Source of the DNA: an uncultured Muribaculaceae bacterium
GTDB taxonomy: Bacteria; Bacteroidota; Bacteroidia; Bacteroidales; Muribaculaceae
Assembly: GCA_904501735.1 (NCBI GenBank)
Contig: CAJGBY010000011.1
Span: 1 to 64,000, forward strand
Reading direction: 5' to 3'
Length of the DNA: 64,000 nucleotides
The notes beneath the pieces were generated by a model, which searched no databases, was not told the DNA's origin, and worked only from the letters and a program-made list of their open reading frames with translations. The translations under genes were made by a program, and so were the position numbers. Shown here in pieces: positions 50,847-59,068 of the stretch (positions are counted from its first letter, which is position 1; every line of letters starts with the position of its first letter).

Positions 50847-53800
50847 ATGGATAGCAAAAATATAGAATTGAAAGAATTGTTGAAACAACGAATCGTGTTG
50901 CTCGATGGGGCGATGGGAACGATGATACAGCGCGCAGGATTGAGCGAAGCTGATTTTCGTGGCGAGCGTTATGCCGATGTCGATTGCGAAATGAAAGGTT
51001 GCAACGACATTCTTGTTCTTACTCGTCCCGATGTGATAGCTGATATTCATCGTCAGTATCTCGAAGCAGGAGCCGATATCATCGAGACTGATACTTTCAA
51101 TGCTAATGCTATCTCGTTGAGCGATTATGGTGTGGAAGGCGATGTGTATGAGATAAATGTTGAGGCAGCACGATTGGCTAAGCGTGTTGTTGCCGAATGC
51201 GATTCAGCGAAATGGGTGGCAGGAAGTGTGGGCCCAACGAACAAAAGCTTGTCAATGTCGCCATCGGTGGAAAATCCAGCCGAGCGCAACATGTTGTGGG
51301 ACCAACTTGTAGAAGCCTATATCACACAGATGCGAGGATTGATAGATGGTGGGGTGGATGTGTTGCTCATCGAAACAGTGTTTGACACACTAAATGCTAA
51401 AGCAGCATTGTGGGCAGCCGACGAAGCTATGCGCATGTGTGGTCGAGTGGTGCCTGTGATGCTTTCGGCAACACTCACCGAGAGTGGACGCACGCTAAGT
51501 GGTCAAACGATAGAAGCTTTCTTGACAAGTGTGCGACACAGCAATGTGATGAGCGTAGGGTTGAATTGTGGATTTGGCGCAGAAGGAATGACATCGTGGC
51601 TCGAATGCCTATCGTCAATAGCAGGATGCGCTGTGAGTGCTTATCCTAATGCTGGTTTGCCTAACGAAATGGGTGAATATGACGAAACTCCCGACACAAT
51701 GGCTCAACATGTGTGCGTGATGCTTGAAAAAGGTGTGGTGAACATCATTGGTGGTTGTTGTGGAACGACTCCCGAGCACATAAAAGCTATCGCAGATGTG
51801 GCAAAACAATATGCTCCTCGCGAGATACCAGAAATTGAGGAAGTGATGCAACTTTCGGGGCTTGAAATGGCCGAAATTACTCCCGAGCGAATGTTTGTGA
51901 ATGTGGGAGAGCGATGCAATGTAGCAGGAAGTAGGAAGTTCTTGCGTCTTATCAATGAGAAAAGCTATGATGAGGCATTGTCGATAGCAATTAAGCAAGT
52001 GGAGGCAGGTGCACAGATTGTGGATGTGAATATGGACGACGCCATGCTCGATGCCGAAGCCGAAATGTCGCATTTCTTGCGATTGCTTGGCTCAGAACCC
52101 GATGTGGCGCGTGTGCCAGTGATGATTGATTCATCGAAATGGAATGTGATAACTGCAGGGCTTGAATGTGTGCAAGGTAAGGGTATCGTGAATTCAATAA
52201 GTCTGAAAGACGGCGAAGAAACTTTCAAGGCAAAAGCCGAATATATAAAGCGAATGGGCGCTGCTGTGGTGGTGATGGCTTTTGATGAGAGGGGGCAGGC
52301 TGAAACATATGCACGCAAGATTGAAGTGTGTGGAAGAGCCTATCGCATATTGACCGAAGAAGTGAAATTCCCTTCGTGTGATATAATTTTTGACCCAAAT
52401 ATATTGTCGATAGCAACTGGTATCGAAGAGCATAACAACTATGCCATCGATTTTATTCGTGCTGTGGAATGGATAAAGACCAATCTGCCAGGAGCTAAGG
52501 TGAGTGGTGGAGTGAGCAATCTTTCGTTCTCGTTCCGTGGAAATAATGCTGTGCGTGAGGCTATGCACTCGGTGTTCTTGTATCATGCTATTGCTAAGGG
52601 AATGGATATGGCTATCGTGAATGCAGGAGCGATGATTCCGTATGATGATATTGCTGAAGATTTGCGCGTGGCAATTGAAGATGTGATATTCAATCGTGAT
52701 GCCGATGCTACCGACCGACTGATAGCTATAGCACAAGAAATTAAGGACGGTGGGGCAAATAAGGCAGCTAATGCCGAAGAGGTATCGAATGTGAGTGTCG
52801 AAGATGCCTTGCGAAATATGTTGGTGAAAGGTCGCACCGAATTGCTCGAAGATACACTTGCGCGTGTGCATAGCGAACTCGGTTCGGCACTTGCCGTGAT
52901 TGATGGTCCGTTGATGGCGGGAATGAACGAAGTGGGCAGATTATTTGGCGAAGGAAAGATGTTCCTTCCTCAAGTGGTGAAGAGCGCGCGCACAATGAAA
53001 CAAGCAGTGGCGTGGCTCAATCCTCACATCGAGGCCGAAAAGCTTGCTACTGGTGCAACCGGAAAGGCTGGAAAGGTGGTGCTTGCAACGGTGAAGGGCG
53101 ATGTTCACGATATAGGAAAGAATATTGTGTCGGTGATTATGCGTTGCAATGGCTACGATGTAGTGGATATGGGTGTTATGGTGCCCGGTGAAGATATTGT
53201 GAATCGTGTTATAGCCGAAAATGCCGATATAGTGGCGTTGAGTGGGCTAATCACTCCTTCGCTCGAAGAAATGCGCAATGTTGCTCGCTTGATGCAAGAG
53301 AAACATCTCGATATTCCGCTTATGGTGGGTGGTGCTACAACGAGCGAACTACACACAGCTGTGAAAATAGCTCCCGAATGTGATGCACCTGTTGTTCACA
53401 CTCGCGATGCAGCAATGATGCCAGTGGTGGCACAGCAATTGTTGTCCAATAGAGATTCTTTTGTGGCTGAGTGGACTGCACGACAAGCAAAATTGCGCGA
53501 CAATTATAACAAGAAAACACAACTGTATACAATAGATGAGGCTCGCAATCGTGCGCCACAATTGAGCTATGCTCCTGTGGCTCCACTGGTAGAGGGCGTG
53601 AATACTTATGGCGTGTTGGTGGCTGAAGCTCGTAGTTACATAAACTGGATTCCATTCTATGCGGCGTGGAAGGTGAGTGTCGACTCAACCGAAGCTAAAG
53701 ATTTGCACGCTGATGCAAATAAGTTGCTCGATGAACTTGAACAAGTGGCAAACGATAGCATTAAGGCTCGCATAGGTGTGCTACCAGCTTATCGCAATGG

Positions 53801-54389
53801 TGAAGCAATCGTTGTTGCAAATGAACGCATCGAAATGCTTCGTCAGCAGACGGTTAATGATAGTGATGTGTCGTTGTCGTTGTGCGATTTTGTGGCACCT
53901 GCCGATGATTATGTGGGTGTGTTTGCTGTAAGTGTGGGCTCGGCAATTAATGCTATGATACAAGAAGCCAACGATGAATATCGTGTTATGTTGCTTCAAA
54001 CTGTAGCCGACCGACTTGTGGAAGCAGCAACAGAGCGCGTTCATGCGCGAGTGCGTAAGGAATTGTGGGGATATGCTTCCGAGGAGAATGAAAACCCAGA
54101 AAACTTGCTACGCCAATATTATCAAGGTGTTCGTCCGGCGGTGGGATATCCGTCGTTGCCCGATCAAAGTGTGATATTCCAACTTGATAGATTGCTTGAT
54201 TTGTCGGAAATAGGAGTGTTGCTTACCGAAAATGGAGCAATGTCGCCTGCATCAAGCATTTGTGGGTTGATGTTAGCGCACCCCGAAAGTCGCTATTTCG
54301 TAATTGGCGAAATAGGCGATGATCAACGAGCCGACTATGCTCAACGCAAAGGCTTCACAAAAGAAGAAATGAATAAGTTCTTGAAATAA
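50847..54389 (+). CDS. metH: Cobalamin-dependent methionine synthase
   Basis: 1180 aa, all four modules present. The homocysteine domain (about residues 1-320) starts LLDGAMGTMIQ and has zinc Cys in GLNCGFG and GGCCGTTPEH. The pterin domain (about 350-620) has VGERCNVAGSRKF and VNMDDAMLD. The B12 domain (about 650-880) has the His ligand in KGDVHDIGKN. The SAM reactivation domain (about 900-1180) has RVRKELWGY and RPAVGYPSLPDQ. Slightly shorter than the 1227 aa E. coli enzyme but intact. A -7 box (TAATTTTG, 50814-50821) lies 25 bases upstream. I see no B12 riboswitch in the 142-base upstream gap. Confidence 0.96.
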   Translation: MDSKNIELKELLKQRIVLLDGAMGTMIQRAGLSEADFRGERYADVDCEMKGCNDILVLTRPDVIADIHRQYLEAGADIIETDTFNANAISLSDYGVEGDVYEINVEAARLAKRVVAECDSAKWVAGSVGPTNKSLSMSPSVENPAERNMLWDQLVEAYITQMRGLIDGGVDVLLIETVFDTLNAKAALWAADEAMRMCGRVVPVMLSATLTESGRTLSGQTIEAFLTSVRHSNVMSVGLNCGFGAEGMTSWLECLSSIAGCAVSAYPNAGLPNEMGEYDETPDTMAQHVCVMLEKGVVNIIGGCCGTTPEHIKAIADVAKQYAPREIPEIEEVMQLSGLEMAEITPERMFVNVGERCNVAGSRKFLRLINEKSYDEALSIAIKQVEAGAQIVDVNMDDAMLDAEAEMSHFLRLLGSEPDVARVPVMIDSSKWNVITAGLECVQGKGIVNSISLKDGEETFKAKAEYIKRMGAAVVVMAFDERGQAETYARKIEVCGRAYRILTEEVKFPSCDIIFDPNILSIATGIEEHNNYAIDFIRAVEWIKTNLPGAKVSGGVSNLSFSFRGNNAVREAMHSVFLYHAIAKGMDMAIVNAGAMIPYDDIAEDLRVAIEDVIFNRDADATDRLIAIAQEIKDGGANKAANAEEVSNVSVEDALRNMLVKGRTELLEDTLARVHSELGSALAVIDGPLMAGMNEVGRLFGEGKMFLPQVVKSARTMKQAVAWLNPHIEAEKLATGATGKAGKVVLATVKGDVHDIGKNIVSVIMRCNGYDVVDMGVMVPGEDIVNRVIAENADIVALSGLITPSLEEMRNVARLMQEKHLDIPLMVGGATTSELHTAVKIAPECDAPVVHTRDAAMMPVVAQQLLSNRDSFVAEWTARQAKLRDNYNKKTQLYTIDEARNRAPQLSYAPVAPLVEGVNTYGVLVAEARSYINWIPFYAAWKVSVDSTEAKDLHADANKLLDELEQVANDSIKARIGVLPAYRNGEAIVVANERIEMLRQQTVNDSDVSLSLCDFVAPADDYVGVFAVSVGSAINAMIQEANDEYRVMLLQTVADRLVEAATERVHARVRKELWGYASEENENPENLLRQYYQGVRPAVGYPSLPDQSVIFQLDRLLDLSEIGVLLTENGAMSPASSICGLMLAHPESRYFVIGEIGDDQRADYAQRKGFTKEEMNKFLK

Positions 54390-54435
54390 GACTTGTATTG
54401 GTTTGTGTAAGGAACGAAAGTAATAGCCCTAAAAA

Positions 54436-54453
54436 GGTGGTCAATTGACCACC
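54436..54453. repeat. Perfect 18-bp palindrome after metH
   Basis: GGTGGTCAATTGACCACC reads the same on both strands with no spacer. It lies 47 bases past the metH stop and 54 bases before the metH terminator. It lacks a loop and T-run, so it is more like a protein-binding site than a terminator. Confidence 0.6.
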
Positions 54454-54506
54454 ATAAGCAATACATTTAGGTATTATGAAATAGACACAAGCAGATGCGA
54501 AATAAT

Positions 54507-54544
54507 AGTCCCGAAAGGCTGAGGCTTTTCGGGACTTGTTTTTT
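54507..54544 (+). terminator. Terminator after metH
   Basis: Perfect 10-bp stem AGTCCCGAAA (54507-54516) with TTTCGGGACT (54527-54536), then a T-run. It is also positioned to stop the convergent YeiH family gene, although the T-run on that strand is weak. Confidence 0.87.
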
Positions 54545-54573
54545 ATGTGATGAAAGAGTTGTTTTGAGTGGGG

Positions 54574-55560
54574 TTAGCAATAGTAGATGTAGGCGAGGGT
54601 TGATAGGCTGATAACTATCCATAGGAGTACGCCTTGAATGAGTGGCTTGATGCCGACGGCTTTCAGTGTGTCGACCGAGAGCGATGCTCCGATGAAGAAT
54701 AGGGTGAGCGTTAGTGATTTGCGAGCTAATGAGTTGATGAAATTGCCAATCATTATGCCTGTTTCGCTAAGGCTAAGCAGATAGGTGTTGATTATCATTG
54801 CTACCACAAACCATAGAATGAACCAAGGAATTGAGATTTTTTGTCCTTTGGTCTTGAAGATGAATGATGTGGCAATGGCTAATGGAATAATCCACAGAGC
54901 GCGAGTGAGCTTGACTGTGGTCGCAATTTTGAGTGCTTCTTCGCCATAGGCAGCGCCTGCGCCCACCACCGAGCTTGTGTCGTGAATGGCGATGGCAGCC
55001 CACAATCCGAATTGCTCTTGTGTCATTCCGAGCCAGTGCCCGATTATTGGGAAAATGAATAGTGCAATGGCGTTGAGGATGAAGATTGTGCCGAGAGCTA
55101 CCGACATTTCGGTGTCCTTGGCTTTGATGACTGGTCCAACTGCAGCAATAGCGCTACCACCACATATTGCAGTGCCCGAACTGATGAGATAGGATGTGTT
55201 GCGCTCAACTTTAATCAGTTTGTGGCCGATCAACCATCCAATAAGCATTGTTCCAACCACTGAAATGATGGTGAAAGTCATTCCTTCTGCGCCCGAAGCG
55301 AGCGATGCTTGCAAGTTCATACCGAAACCAAGTCCGATAACCGAGTATTGCAATAGCTTTTTCGACATTTTCTTGTTGAAAGAAGGATAAGCCTTGCCAC
55401 AAAGCAAAGCGAATACCAATCCGAGGAATAGCGCTATCGGTGGAGTGATGAAAGACGAACAATTAGGGATATAGTCGATTAAAAGCAGAACTGATAGGAG
55501 TGCTATTAATACGATATAGATAATATTACTATGAGACTTAAAGAAATTGGGCTTGCTCAT
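54574..55560 (-). CDS. YeiH family putative sulfate exporter
   Basis: 328 aa, about ten membrane helices. The family (UPF0324) is annotated as putative sulfate exporter, but the substrate is not established. Conserved stretches are PIALFLGLVFALLCG (about residues 41-55), SSGTAICGGSAIAAVGPV (about 126-143) and AIHDTSSVVGAGAAYG (about 190-205). It lies downstream of the tRNA-Thr terminator and forms its own unit. The SulP transporter at 2.4 kb is the only other possible sulfate carrier in the window. Confidence 0.9.
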   Translation of the reverse strand: MSKPNFFKSHSNIIYIVLIALLSVLLLIDYIPNCSSFITPPIALFLGLVFALLCGKAYPSFNKKMSKKLLQYSVIGLGFGMNLQASLASGAEGMTFTIISVVGTMLIGWLIGHKLIKVERNTSYLISSGTAICGGSAIAAVGPVIKAKDTEMSVALGTIFILNAIALFIFPIIGHWLGMTQEQFGLWAAIAIHDTSSVVGAGAAYGEEALKIATTVKLTRALWIIPLAIATSFIFKTKGQKISIPWFILWFVVAMIINTYLLSLSETGIMIGNFINSLARKSLTLTLFFIGASLSVDTLKAVGIKPLIQGVLLWIVISLSTLAYIYYC

Positions 55561-55607
55561 AATGAATAGGTTTGTAGTTGATTGAAGTGGTTAAACAGAT
55601 GTATAAA

Positions 55608-55638
55608 AACAAAAAAAAAGAACCAACATTGTTGATTC
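55608..55638 (-). terminator. Terminator of the ffs - tRNA-Thr unit
   Basis: On the minus strand GAATCAAC (55638 to 55631) pairs with GTTGGTTC (55627 to 55620), one T-G pair, followed by nine T residues. Confidence 0.82.
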
Positions 55639-55644
55639 CTTTTG

Positions 55645-55718
55645 AGCCTCTTGTCGGATTCGAACCAACGACCCCGAGATTACAAATCACGTGCTCTGGC
55701 CAACTGAGCTAAAGAGGC
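55645..55718 (-). tRNA. tRNA-Thr (TGT anticodon)
   Basis: On the minus strand the acceptor GCCTCTT (from 55718) pairs with AAGAGGC, discriminator T at 55645. The D arm is GCTC-AGTTGGCCA-GAGC. The anticodon loop TTTGTAA gives anticodon TGT (codon ACA). The anticodon stem CGTGA/TCTCG has one internal T-T mismatch. The T arm has GGTTCGAATCC. CCA is not encoded. It starts only a few bases after the SRP RNA. Confidence 0.92.
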
Positions 55719-55719
55719 A

Positions 55720-55819
55720 AATAGGTAAGCTTACTACATCGCGCCGCTACAACCTGCTGCCCTTGCTTCGGTCAAGACCTGGGGGAGTTGACAAGGAGCT
55801 GGCCGTATAGGACTTACCC
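55720..55819 (-). ncRNA. ffs: Signal recognition particle RNA, small bacterial (4.5S) type
   Basis: On the minus strand this about 100-nt element folds as one long hairpin. The ends GGTAAG (55818 to 55813) and CTTACC (55729 to 55724) pair. The apical domain carries the conserved SRP pattern TCAACTCCCCCAGGTC, then GACCGAAGCAAGGGCAGCAGG, which corresponds to the CAGGTC ... GAAGCAGC(C) Ffh-binding region of E. coli 4.5S RNA. The end loop differs from the usual GGAA. It has a consensus promoter just upstream and runs straight into tRNA-Thr. Ends are estimated to within a few bases. Confidence 0.85.
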
Positions 55820-55823
55820 GACT

Positions 55824-55855
55824 GCAAAGGTACGACTATTTTCCAAATCTACAAA
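55824..55855 (-). promoter_or_regulatory. Promoter of the ffs - tRNA-Thr unit
   Basis: Minus-strand TTTG (55855 to 55852), 19 bases, TACCTTTGC (55832 to 55824). Exact consensus spacing, about five bases before the SRP RNA start. Confidence 0.83.
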
Positions 55856-55859
55856 CTTT

Positions 55860-56175
55860 TTTGAAAGAAAAAATGCACCTTTTTTGAAATAAAATTGTAA
55901 GCCGTTGGAATACAGGAATGTGGGAATGAAATTTTTTTTGAAAAAAATTGCCCCTCTATTCGTGATTTTGTAAAAAAGTGCGAGAAATGGAATTTTTTAG
56001 AGAAAAAAACTCTTTGAATTGCATTAAGGTGTGAGTAAAAAAATAGCAATTAAACAGCCTATAGTGATATAGTGGGAGGAAAAACGCGAAGATTGTGGGT
56101 GGTGTGAAAGACTTGATGTGCTAATATTAGGGTGTTTTTTATATATTCTTGTAAAGTTGTATTATTTTTTATAAA
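55860..56175. other. AT-rich gene-free region with imperfect repeats
   Basis: No credible gene. The stretch 55860-56030 holds three imperfect copies of a T-run/GA/A-run pattern (around 55878-55895, 55928-55948 and 55990-56010) that resemble degenerate hairpins. A minus-strand frame covers it but is composed of Phe/Lys/Ser encoded by these homopolymer runs, so I do not call it a gene. The rest is plain AT-rich upstream DNA of the purine permease gene. Confidence 0.6.
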
Positions 56176-56181
56176 AATAAC

Positions 56182-56189
56182 TATCTTTG
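56182..56189 (+). promoter_or_regulatory. -7 box of the purine permease promoter
   Basis: TATCTTTG lies 28 bases upstream of the start codon. A TTG at 56157 is 22 bases upstream, wider than usual for a -33 box. Confidence 0.5.
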
Positions 56190-56217
56190 TTGATTAGAAT
56201 GTTAAACTATTATTATT

Positions 56218-57504
56218 ATGCTGAATAAACTATTTGGATTTAATCCTAAAGAGACTACTGTCAAGACCGAAATTATGGCAGGTATTACCACATTTCTGAC
56301 AATGGCTTATATCTTGGCGGTGAACCCAAACATTCTTGGTACAACAGGAATGGATAAGGGCGCGTTGTTTACTACTACCGTGTTGGTATCGGCTGCAGCT
56401 ACAATGCTTATGGGCTTGTATGCTAAGTTGCCATTCGCTTTGGCTCCAGGTATGGGACTAAATGCATTCTTTGCATTCTCAATCTGTGCTATCATGGGCT
56501 ATTCATGGCAATTTGCGCTAACTGCAGTGTTCTTGGAAGGTTTGTTATTTATTTTGCTTACAATTACCAACCTTCGTGAGAAGATTGTAGATGTGATTCC
56601 AACAACATTGAAAAATTCAATCAGTGTGGGTATTGGTATCTACATTGCATTTATCGGATTGAGTAGTGCTCAAGTGATTGTAAATCATGATTCTACACTT
56701 GTTAAAATCGGTGATTTGACTCAAGGCTCAGCACTTGTGTGCGTTATTGGTTTGGTGTTGTCGGCTATCATGCTTATTAAGAATGTGAAAGGTGCGTTGT
56801 TGATTGGTATTATTGCTACTACTATTATAGGTATCCCATTTGGTGTTACAAATATTGATGGTGTGATGAGTACTCCTCCTTCAATCGAACCTATTTTCTG
56901 CAAGTTTGAATGGTCTCAAATCTTCACTGGCGAAATGTTTGTGATTGTGTTTACATTGTTATTTGTCGACTTGTTTGATACAATCGGAACAATTATCGGT
57001 GTTACAACTCGTGCTGGAATGATTGATGAGAAAGGTAAAATTCCTCACTTGAAGCAAGCATTTATGGTAGATGCTATTGCGACAACAGGTGGTGCATTGA
57101 TGGGTACAAGTACTGTAACAACATATGTTGAAAGTGCATCGGGTGTTGAAGAAGGTGGCCGTAGTGGTCTTACAGCATTTGTGTGTGGATTGTGCTTCTT
57201 GAGCGCAATGTTCTTCGCTCCATTGTTCCTTTCTATTCCATCGGCAGCAACAGCACCAGTGCTTGTGCTTGTGGGTGTGATGATGATGTCATCGGTTGTG
57301 AGAATCGACTTTAGAGACTACACTGAAGCTATTCCAGCATTTATTTGTATCGTGATGATGCCATTGTGTTATAGCATCTCTGATGGTATCGTACTTGGTA
57401 TGCTAAGCTATGTAGTGCTTAACCTACTTGGTGGTAACAAGAAGAAACTTACAGTGGGTATGTACATCTTGGCTGCATTCTTCCTATTGAAGTTCTTGAT
57501 ATAA
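56218..57504 (+). CDS. NCS2 family purine permease (guanine/hypoxanthine type)
   Basis: 428 aa inner-membrane nucleobase:cation symporter of the AzgA-like branch. It begins LNKLFGFNPKETTVKTEIMA, with TFLTMAYILAVNPNIL (about residues 26-41), LAPGMGLNAFFAF (about 75-87), LLFVDLFDTIGTIIGV (about 245-260) and GTSTVTTYVESASGVEEGGR (about 297-316). These are hallmarks of guanine/hypoxanthine permeases. About 12-14 membrane segments. Single gene with its own terminator. Confidence 0.93.
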   Translation: MLNKLFGFNPKETTVKTEIMAGITTFLTMAYILAVNPNILGTTGMDKGALFTTTVLVSAAATMLMGLYAKLPFALAPGMGLNAFFAFSICAIMGYSWQFALTAVFLEGLLFILLTITNLREKIVDVIPTTLKNSISVGIGIYIAFIGLSSAQVIVNHDSTLVKIGDLTQGSALVCVIGLVLSAIMLIKNVKGALLIGIIATTIIGIPFGVTNIDGVMSTPPSIEPIFCKFEWSQIFTGEMFVIVFTLLFVDLFDTIGTIIGVTTRAGMIDEKGKIPHLKQAFMVDAIATTGGALMGTSTVTTYVESASGVEEGGRSGLTAFVCGLCFLSAMFFAPLFLSIPSAATAPVLVLVGVMMMSSVVRIDFRDYTEAIPAFICIVMMPLCYSISDGIVLGMLSYVVLNLLGGNKKKLTVGMYILAAFFLLKFLI

Positions 57505-57528
57505 GAAATTAGAACTTATAAGATATGA

Positions 57529-57563
57529 AAAAAGCGATATGTCATGAGACATATCGCTTTTTG
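57529..57563. terminator. Bidirectional terminator
   Basis: Perfect 15-bp stem (57529-57543 with 57548-57562) with a 4-base loop ATGA; A-run on one side and T-run on the other serve the convergent permease and nfnB genes. Confidence 0.9.
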
Positions 57564-57588
57564 TATGTATAGGTGTGTAGTAAATTCT

Positions 57589-59055
57589 TTACTTAGAAAG
57601 AGCTTCGTGCATGTTGAGGGCAGCACGACGACCATCACCCATAGCAAGGATAACAGTAGCACCGCCACGCACAATGTCGCCACCAGCATAAAGGTCGGCA
57701 AGTGATGATTGCATAGTGTCTTCGTTGACAACGATAGTGTTGCGCTTGCTCACTTCAAGACCTTCGATAGAACGAGGAACAAGAGGGTTAGGTGATACAC
57801 CGACACTTACGATTACCAAGTCAACAGGAATTTCGTCGATAGCACCTTCTACAGGAACAGGAGAACGACGACCAGAAGCATCAGGTTCGCCAAGTTCCAT
57901 GCGTTGAACGCGCATAGCACACACACGACCCTTTTCGTCGCCAAGATATTCAACTGGGTTGTGAAGAGTCATGAATTCAACACCTTCTTCTTTGGCGTGC
58001 TTGATTTCTTCGGCGCGAGCAGGCATTTCGTCTTCGCCACGACGATAGATTAGCATAGCACGCTTTGCACCTGCGCGTAGAGCTGTGCGCACAGAGTCCA
58101 TAGCAGTGTTACCACCACCGATGATAGCCACATTTTCACCCTTAAGAACTGGAGTGTCCCAACCTTCGGTACCAGCGCCCATAAGGTTGATGCGAGTAAG
58201 GTATTCGTTGCTCGACATAATGCCGTTGAGGTTTTCGCCAGGAATGCCCATGAAGCGAGGAAGACCAGCACCCGATGCCACAAAAATGCCCTTGAAACCT
58301 TCTTCGTGAAGATCGTCGTAGGTTATAGTCTTGCCCACGATGCAGTCCTTGATGAATTTCACGCCAAGAGCGCGTAGACCATCGATTTCGGTTTCGACGA
58401 TAGCGTTAGGCAAACGGAATTCAGGAATACCATATTTAAGAACTCCACCTATTTCGTGAAGCGCTTCGAATACTGTTACATCGTAGCCGCGTTTCACCAT
58501 GTCGCCAGCGAATGAAAGACCAGCAGGACCACTACCAACAACGGCAACCTTGATGCCATTAGAAGGAATAGCTTCAGGCTTAGCTTCGGTAGCATGAGTG
58601 CGACCATAGTCGGCAGCAAAGCGTTCAAGATAACCGATAGCTACTGGTTCTTTGCCCATCTTGTGGTACATACATTTGCTTTCGCATTGCTTTTCTTGTG
58701 GACACACGCGACCACACACTGCAGGAAGCGCGCTTGTTTCCTTGATAGCGCTAAGAGCTTGACCAAATTCGCCTCGTTCAATGTTCTTGATGAACTTAGG
58801 GATGTTAATATTGACTGGACAGCCAGTTACGCATTGAGGATTAGGACAGTCAAGGCAACGAGAAGCCTCTACAAGAGCCATTTCTTGTGTGATACCTTGG
58901 TTTACTTCCTCCTTGCAAGTGATGCGATAGGCTGCATCGAGCTCAGGCATTTTAACGCGAGGTGTAGATGTGCGTTCCTTTGCAGTTTTTGATTTTCTTA
59001 GCTCTTCGCGCCATTCTTCGGCACGAGATTGAGCAAGTATATCGTTATTTTCCAT
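57589..59055 (-). CDS. nfnB: NADH-dependent ferredoxin:NADP oxidoreductase large subunit (NfnB), GltD-like
   Basis: 488 aa. The N-terminal region has iron-sulfur Cys motifs CLDCPNPQCVTGCPVN (about residues 68-83) and CGRVCPQEKQCESKC (about 114-128). Two dinucleotide folds follow: VVGSGPAGLSFAGDM (about 172-186) for FAD and IIGGGNTAMDSVRT (about 314-327) for NADPH. Alone it would be called glutamate synthase small subunit. The NfnA-type gene 13 bases upstream, and no glutamate synthase large subunit in the window, argue for the electron-bifurcating transhydrogenase NfnAB, which couples NADPH, NADH and ferredoxin. Confidence 0.85.
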   Translation of the reverse strand: MENNDILAQSRAEEWREELRKSKTAKERTSTPRVKMPELDAAYRITCKEEVNQGITQEMALVEASRCLDCPNPQCVTGCPVNINIPKFIKNIERGEFGQALSAIKETSALPAVCGRVCPQEKQCESKCMYHKMGKEPVAIGYLERFAADYGRTHATEAKPEAIPSNGIKVAVVGSGPAGLSFAGDMVKRGYDVTVFEALHEIGGVLKYGIPEFRLPNAIVETEIDGLRALGVKFIKDCIVGKTITYDDLHEEGFKGIFVASGAGLPRFMGIPGENLNGIMSSNEYLTRINLMGAGTEGWDTPVLKGENVAIIGGGNTAMDSVRTALRAGAKRAMLIYRRGEDEMPARAEEIKHAKEEGVEFMTLHNPVEYLGDEKGRVCAMRVQRMELGEPDASGRRSPVPVEGAIDEIPVDLVIVSVGVSPNPLVPRSIEGLEVSKRNTIVVNEDTMQSSLADLYAGGDIVRGGATVILAMGDGRRAALNMHEALSK

Positions 59056-59068
59056 TGTATACCCGTTT

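Noticed and set aside
52194..52871. A 225-codon minus-strand open frame within metH.
   Set aside because: It is antisense to the conserved pterin and cap domains of metH and has the composition of an antisense shadow.
55849..56049. A 66-codon minus-strand frame rich in Phe, Lys and Ser.
   Set aside because: Its composition is dictated by T/A homopolymer runs, it overlaps the promoter of the SRP RNA, and it has no start context.
57589..59055. Glutamate synthase small subunit (gltD) as the name of this gene.
   Set aside because: The NfnA-type partner next to it and the lack of a large-subunit gene favour NfnB, though the domain is homologous.
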